Source: an uncultured Clostridia bacterium (GTDB lineage: Bacteria > Bacillota > Clostridia > Oscillospirales > Acutalibacteraceae). Taken from it: 8,957 bases of DNA. Positions within the stretch are counted from its first letter, which is position 1. Every line of letters begins with the position of its first letter. A model generated the notes under the pieces. That model was not told where the DNA came from. It saw only the letters and a list, made by a program, of their open reading frames with translations, and ran no database searches. Positions 6,109 through 8,957 of this stretch are shown here, piece after piece. The position numbers were made by a program, and so were the translations under genes. The stretch lies in contig CALCBQ010000030.1 in assembly GCA_937897215.1 (NCBI GenBank), positions 1 to 8,957 on the forward strand, in the 5' to 3' direction.

Positions 6109-7188
6109 ATGAAAAATGCACTTATAATTTTTGGCGGAGTTTCATCTGAACACAGTGTCTCTTGTGTTTCGGCAACGTCAGTAATCAGAAATATTCCAAA
6201 AGATAAATACAATGTTGTAATGCTTGGCATTTCAACTAAAGGCGAAATGTTTGTTTATGAGGGCGATTTTAACAACCTTAAAAATGACGGTTGGCTTCAA
6301 GATGCATCAAAACTTAAAAAAGCAGTAATTTCAACAGACCGTGCTGACCACGGAATTATTGTGTTTAACGAAAACGGTTATGAGAAAATACGAATTGACG
6401 TTTGCTTCCCTGTAATGCACGGTAAAAACGGCGAAGACGGCACAATGCAAGGACTTCTTACAATTGCGGGTATTCCTTATGTTGGTTGCAATACAATGGC
6501 ATCTGCAGTTTGTATGGATAAAGCAATGACAAACGCAATCTGCGACATTAACGGAATTGCACAAGCAAAATGGAAATACATAACAAAATATGATTTTGAG
6601 CATCGCGGTAGAGAATTTGCAAGAGAGTGTGAAGAATATTTGGGACTTCCTGTATTCATTAAACCTGCAAACGCAGGCTCATCTGTTGGTGTTGTAAAAG
6701 CAAAAACTCTTGAAGAAATTCAGCGTGGTCTGGATTATGCACTTCAATTTGACTCTCGCGTAGTTGTTGAAGAAGCAATTGAGGGTGCAGAGGTTGAGTG
6801 TGCAGTTATGGGTAATGATGAGCCATTCGCAGGTGCAGTAGGCGAAATTGAGCCTTGTAACGAATTTTACGATTTTGATGCAAAATATGAGTCGGATAGC
6901 GGACTTCACATTCCTGCAAGAATAGGCGAAGAAAAAATCAAAGAAGTGCAAGAAAAGGCAATTAAAGCATATAAGGCATGGGGTTGCTCAGGTCTTGCTC
7001 GTGTAGATTTCTTTGTAAGATATTCTGACGGTGCAGTACTTCTTAATGAGCCAAACACACTTCCTGGCTTTACAAATATCAGTATGTACCCAATGCTTAT
7101 GGATAAAGCAGGTATTCCATACGGCGACTTAATCGATAAGCTTTGCACTTTTGCAATTGAAAAATGGGAAAAGGAATTTGAACAGTGA
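6109..7188 (+). CDS. ddl: D-alanine--D-alanine ligase
   Basis: This cytoplasmic enzyme joins two D-alanines using ATP, supplying the terminal dipeptide for MurF in peptidoglycan synthesis. It is the target of D-cycloserine. The 359-residue product has the normal ATP-grasp layout: GGVSSEHSVS at 9-18, HGKNGEDG at 104-111, the ATP-binding loop PANAGSSVGV at 186-195, DFDAKY at 255-260 in the omega loop, and the metal-binding NEPNTLPGFT at 313-322. The omega-loop Lys-Tyr (K259-Y260) is typical of D-Ala-D-Ala enzymes rather than the VanA-type D-Ala-D-lactate ligases, so there is no sign of vancomycin-resistance function. The ATG at 6109 has GGAGTG (6096-6101) upstream. It is the first gene of an operon and overlaps the DUF1934 gene by 4 nt (GTGA). 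Confidence 0.97.
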   Translation: MKNALIIFGGVSSEHSVSCVSATSVIRNIPKDKYNVVMLGISTKGEMFVYEGDFNNLKNDGWLQDASKLKKAVISTDRADHGIIVFNENGYEKIRIDVCFPVMHGKNGEDGTMQGLLTIAGIPYVGCNTMASAVCMDKAMTNAICDINGIAQAKWKYITKYDFEHRGREFARECEEYLGLPVFIKPANAGSSVGVVKAKTLEEIQRGLDYALQFDSRVVVEEAIEGAEVECAVMGNDEPFAGAVGEIEPCNEFYDFDAKYESDSGLHIPARIGEEKIKEVQEKAIKAYKAWGCSGLARVDFFVRYSDGAVLLNEPNTLPGFTNISMYPMLMDKAGIPYGDLIDKLCTFAIEKWEKEFEQ

Positions 7189-7604
7189 AAAAAGAAGCAG
7201 TAATCAGAATTGTAAGTATGCAACGCACCGAAAACGGCGACAATTCGGGCGAAATGTCGGTTACAGGTACTCTTACTTGTGAAAATGACAAAGCAGTAAT
7301 TGAATATATTGAAAATAACGAAGAAACAGGACCGGAAGAAACATCAATTACAGTTTTTAATAATAATACTGTAAGCATTGTGCGAAAGGGTCAGTTTAGT
7401 TCTGAAATGATGGTTGAAAAGAATGTGCGTCACCACACATTTTATAGTACTCCTTATGGGGAACTTACAATGGGCATTTACGGAAATCAGGTTGATTGGT
7501 CAAAAGATGATAATGGTGGAGTTCTTAAAATGAAATATTCACTTGATTTTAACAACGGATTTGTATCAGAAAACACTATGAATATATATATTGAGGAGAA
7601 ATAA
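7185..7604 (+). CDS. DUF1934 (YwiB-like) small beta-barrel protein
   Basis: This 139-residue protein of unknown biochemical role belongs to the DUF1934 family, whose members are predicted to have a lipocalin-like antiparallel beta-barrel. Alternating beta-strand patterning runs almost throughout, and the family hallmark TPYGELTMGIYG lies at 89-100, preceded by the His pair H83-H84. It has no signal peptide, so it is probably cytoplasmic. It starts with GTG at 7185, sharing GTGA with the ddl stop codon, and is served by AAGGA (7171-7175) 9 nt upstream inside ddl. The gene ends 2 nt before the argS start. The same DUF1934-argS adjacency is known in Bacillus subtilis (ywiB-argS), which supports both the family call and some link to argS expression or function. 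That link is inference. Confidence 0.9.
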   Translation: MKKEAVIRIVSMQRTENGDNSGEMSVTGTLTCENDKAVIEYIENNEETGPEETSITVFNNNTVSIVRKGQFSSEMMVEKNVRHHTFYSTPYGELTMGIYGNQVDWSKDDNGGVLKMKYSLDFNNGFVSENTMNIYIEEK

Positions 7605-7606
7605 GG

Positions 7607-8957
7607 ATGTCAAAACTTGTTAAACAGGCAACAGACCAACTTCATACACTTATTGTTGATGCGTTAGGCAAAGCAGTGGCAGAAGGCGAAATCCCTGCAG
7701 AGCCAATTCCTGCATTTAATATTGAAGTCCCTGCAAATCGTGATAACGGCGACTATTCATCAAATATTGCATTTGTTTGCGCAAAGGTTTTCCGTCGCGC
7801 ACCTAAAATGATTGCAGATTTAGTTGCAAAACATATTGAGCTTGACGGCACATATTTTGCTGAATGTTCAGTTGCAGGCGCAGGCTTTGTTAACTTTACA
7901 CTTGCAAAGGATTTCTATGCCGATATTCTTCAAGATGTTAAAACTCTCGGCAAAGATTACGGTAGAAGCGACTACGGTAACGGCAAAAAAATCAATGTTG
8001 AATTTGTTTCTGCTAACCCAACAGGACCAATGCACATGGGTAATGCTCGTGGTGGTGCGTTAGGCGATTGCCTTGCAGCAGTGCTTGATATGGCGGGTTA
8101 CCAAGTTGAGCGTGAATTTTATATCAATGACGCAGGCAATCAGATTGAAAAATTTGGTCTTTCACTTGATATTCGTTATCAGCAGATTTTCAAAGGCGAA
8201 GATGCAGTAGAATTGCCTGAAGATAGTTATCACGGCGAAGATATTAAAGAGCGCGCACAACAGTTTGCCGATGTTTATGGCGACGAATATATAACTAAGA
8301 GCGAAGATGAGAGAAGAAAAGCACTTGTAGAATTTGCTCTTCCTAAAAATATTGATAATATGAAAGCCAATATGGCGAAATACCGTATTGAATATGACAC
8401 TTGGTTTAAGGAAAGTCAGCTTCACGATAGTGGTGCCGTTAAAGAGGTTATCGACTACCTTACAAACAAGGGCTTGACTTACGAAAAAGACGGTGCAGTT
8501 TGGTACAATAATATTAAAGTACAAACAGAAATGCTCACTCGTCAGGGTAAATCTCAAGAAGATATTGAAAAATTAGACCTTAAAGACGATGTTCTTATTC
8601 GTCAGAACGGCAACCCAACATATTTTGCTGCAGATATTGCCTACCATAAGAATAAACTTGTTACTCGTGGTTTTGATAAGGCAATTGATGTTTGGGGCGC
8701 AGACCACCACGGCCATGTTGCCCGTATGAAAGGTGTGCTTGAAGCACTTGACCTTGATGCTGACCGTCTTGATGTTATCTTAATGCAACTTGTTCGTCTT
8801 ACTCGTGATGGCGAAGTTGTAAGAATGTCAAAAAGAACGGGTAAAGCAATCACACTTGTTGACTTGCTTGAAGATATTCCTGTTGATGCAGTTCGTTTCC
8901 TTTTCAATATGCGTGAGCCCGGCTCACAGATGGATTTCGACCTTGATTTAGCGGTTG
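7607..8957 (+). CDS. argS: Arginyl-tRNA synthetase, 3' end cut by window
   Basis: This class I synthetase charges tRNA-Arg with arginine in the cytoplasm, using ATP; family members need bound tRNA for amino-acid activation. The first 450 codons are present, out of about 560 in typical enzymes, so part of the C-terminal anticodon-binding domain lies beyond the window. Visible parts are the ArgS-specific N-terminal domain (about 1-110), the HIGH-type signature SANPTGPMHMGNARGG (135-150, with HMGN instead of HVGH, as I recall from other Clostridia), WGADHHGH at 363-370, and the KMSKS-type RMSKRTG at 406-412. Relative to the Bacillus enzyme as I recall it, about 17 extra residues lie near 301-325. 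The ATG at 7607 is preceded by GAGGAG (7593-7598) with 8 nt spacing, 2 nt after the DUF1934 stop. No frameshift was seen in my manual translation. Confidence 0.96.
   Translation, partial: MSKLVKQATDQLHTLIVDALGKAVAEGEIPAEPIPAFNIEVPANRDNGDYSSNIAFVCAKVFRRAPKMIADLVAKHIELDGTYFAECSVAGAGFVNFTLAKDFYADILQDVKTLGKDYGRSDYGNGKKINVEFVSANPTGPMHMGNARGGALGDCLAAVLDMAGYQVEREFYINDAGNQIEKFGLSLDIRYQQIFKGEDAVELPEDSYHGEDIKERAQQFADVYGDEYITKSEDERRKALVEFALPKNIDNMKANMAKYRIEYDTWFKESQLHDSGAVKEVIDYLTNKGLTYEKDGAVWYNNIKVQTEMLTRQGKSQEDIEKLDLKDDVLIRQNGNPTYFAADIAYHKNKLVTRGFDKAIDVWGADHHGHVARMKGVLEALDLDADRLDVILMQLVRLTRDGEVVRMSKRTGKAITLVDLLEDIPVDAVRFLFNMREPGSQMDFDLDLAV

Noticed and set aside
6109..7188. VanA-type D-Ala-D-Lac ligase, i.e. 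a resistance gene
   Set aside because: The omega-loop DFDAKY pattern with Lys-Tyr is that of housekeeping Ddl, and no vanH, vanX or regulator genes are nearby.
7824..8063. 79-codon plus-strand open frame inside argS
   Set aside because: It is in a different frame from argS, which translates without interruption through this region with all its signature motifs.
8162..8557. 131-codon open frame antisense to argS
   Set aside because: It is opposite a clear argS reading frame, rich in Phe, Ile and Cys as expected of a reverse-frame shadow, and has no recognisable domain.

Overview
This window looks like ordinary chromosome from a low-GC Gram-positive anaerobe of the class Clostridia, most likely a gut Oscillospiraceae/Ruminococcaceae-type bacterium. 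The reasons are the AT-rich sequence, strong AGGAGG-type ribosome binding sites, an HD-domain CCA enzyme beside a four-cysteine TSCPD protein, a DUF1934 gene directly upstream of argS as in Bacillus (ywiB-argS), and a palindromic GAGGGAGG-type repeat at the left edge. This placement is inference from gene content; no ribosomal RNA or other definitive marker is present.

Left part (about 1-3790, minus strand). After a short repeat-like edge with two adjacent perfect hairpins (7-46) comes a tightly packed four-gene operon, read right to left. It encodes a PLP-dependent aminotransferase (start 3729), rsmA/ksgA (16S rRNA dimethyltransferase), a small TSCPD/4-Cys protein, and cca (tRNA CCA-adding enzyme with an HD domain). 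The genes overlap by 11 nt, are separated by 1 nt, and overlap by 17 nt in turn, so translational coupling is likely. One good promoter sits just upstream of the aminotransferase.

Middle (3791-6000). Divergent from that operon is a single-gene unit for a membrane-anchored diguanylate cyclase (GGEEF active site, intact RxxD inhibitory site). It is closed by a strong hairpin terminator that probably also serves the convergent gene, a 283-residue protein of unknown function with a DUF7674-like helical segment and an unusual Lys/Met/Gly/Gln tail.

Right part (6001-8957, plus strand). A second operon holds ddl (D-alanine--D-alanine ligase), a DUF1934/YwiB-like small beta-barrel protein starting with GTG inside the ddl stop codon, and argS (arginyl-tRNA synthetase), which runs off the window after 450 codons.

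The shared theme is translation (rRNA methylation, tRNA end repair, tRNA charging), plus one peptidoglycan-precursor enzyme and one c-di-GMP signalling enzyme. I see no mobile element, CRISPR array, prophage, RNA gene or clear novel system. The best second-look items are the 283-aa protein, the TSCPD gene between rsmA and cca, a 17-residue insertion in ArgS, the left-edge repeat, and the observation that all four predicted promoters are extended -10 promoters with exactly 17-bp spacing.
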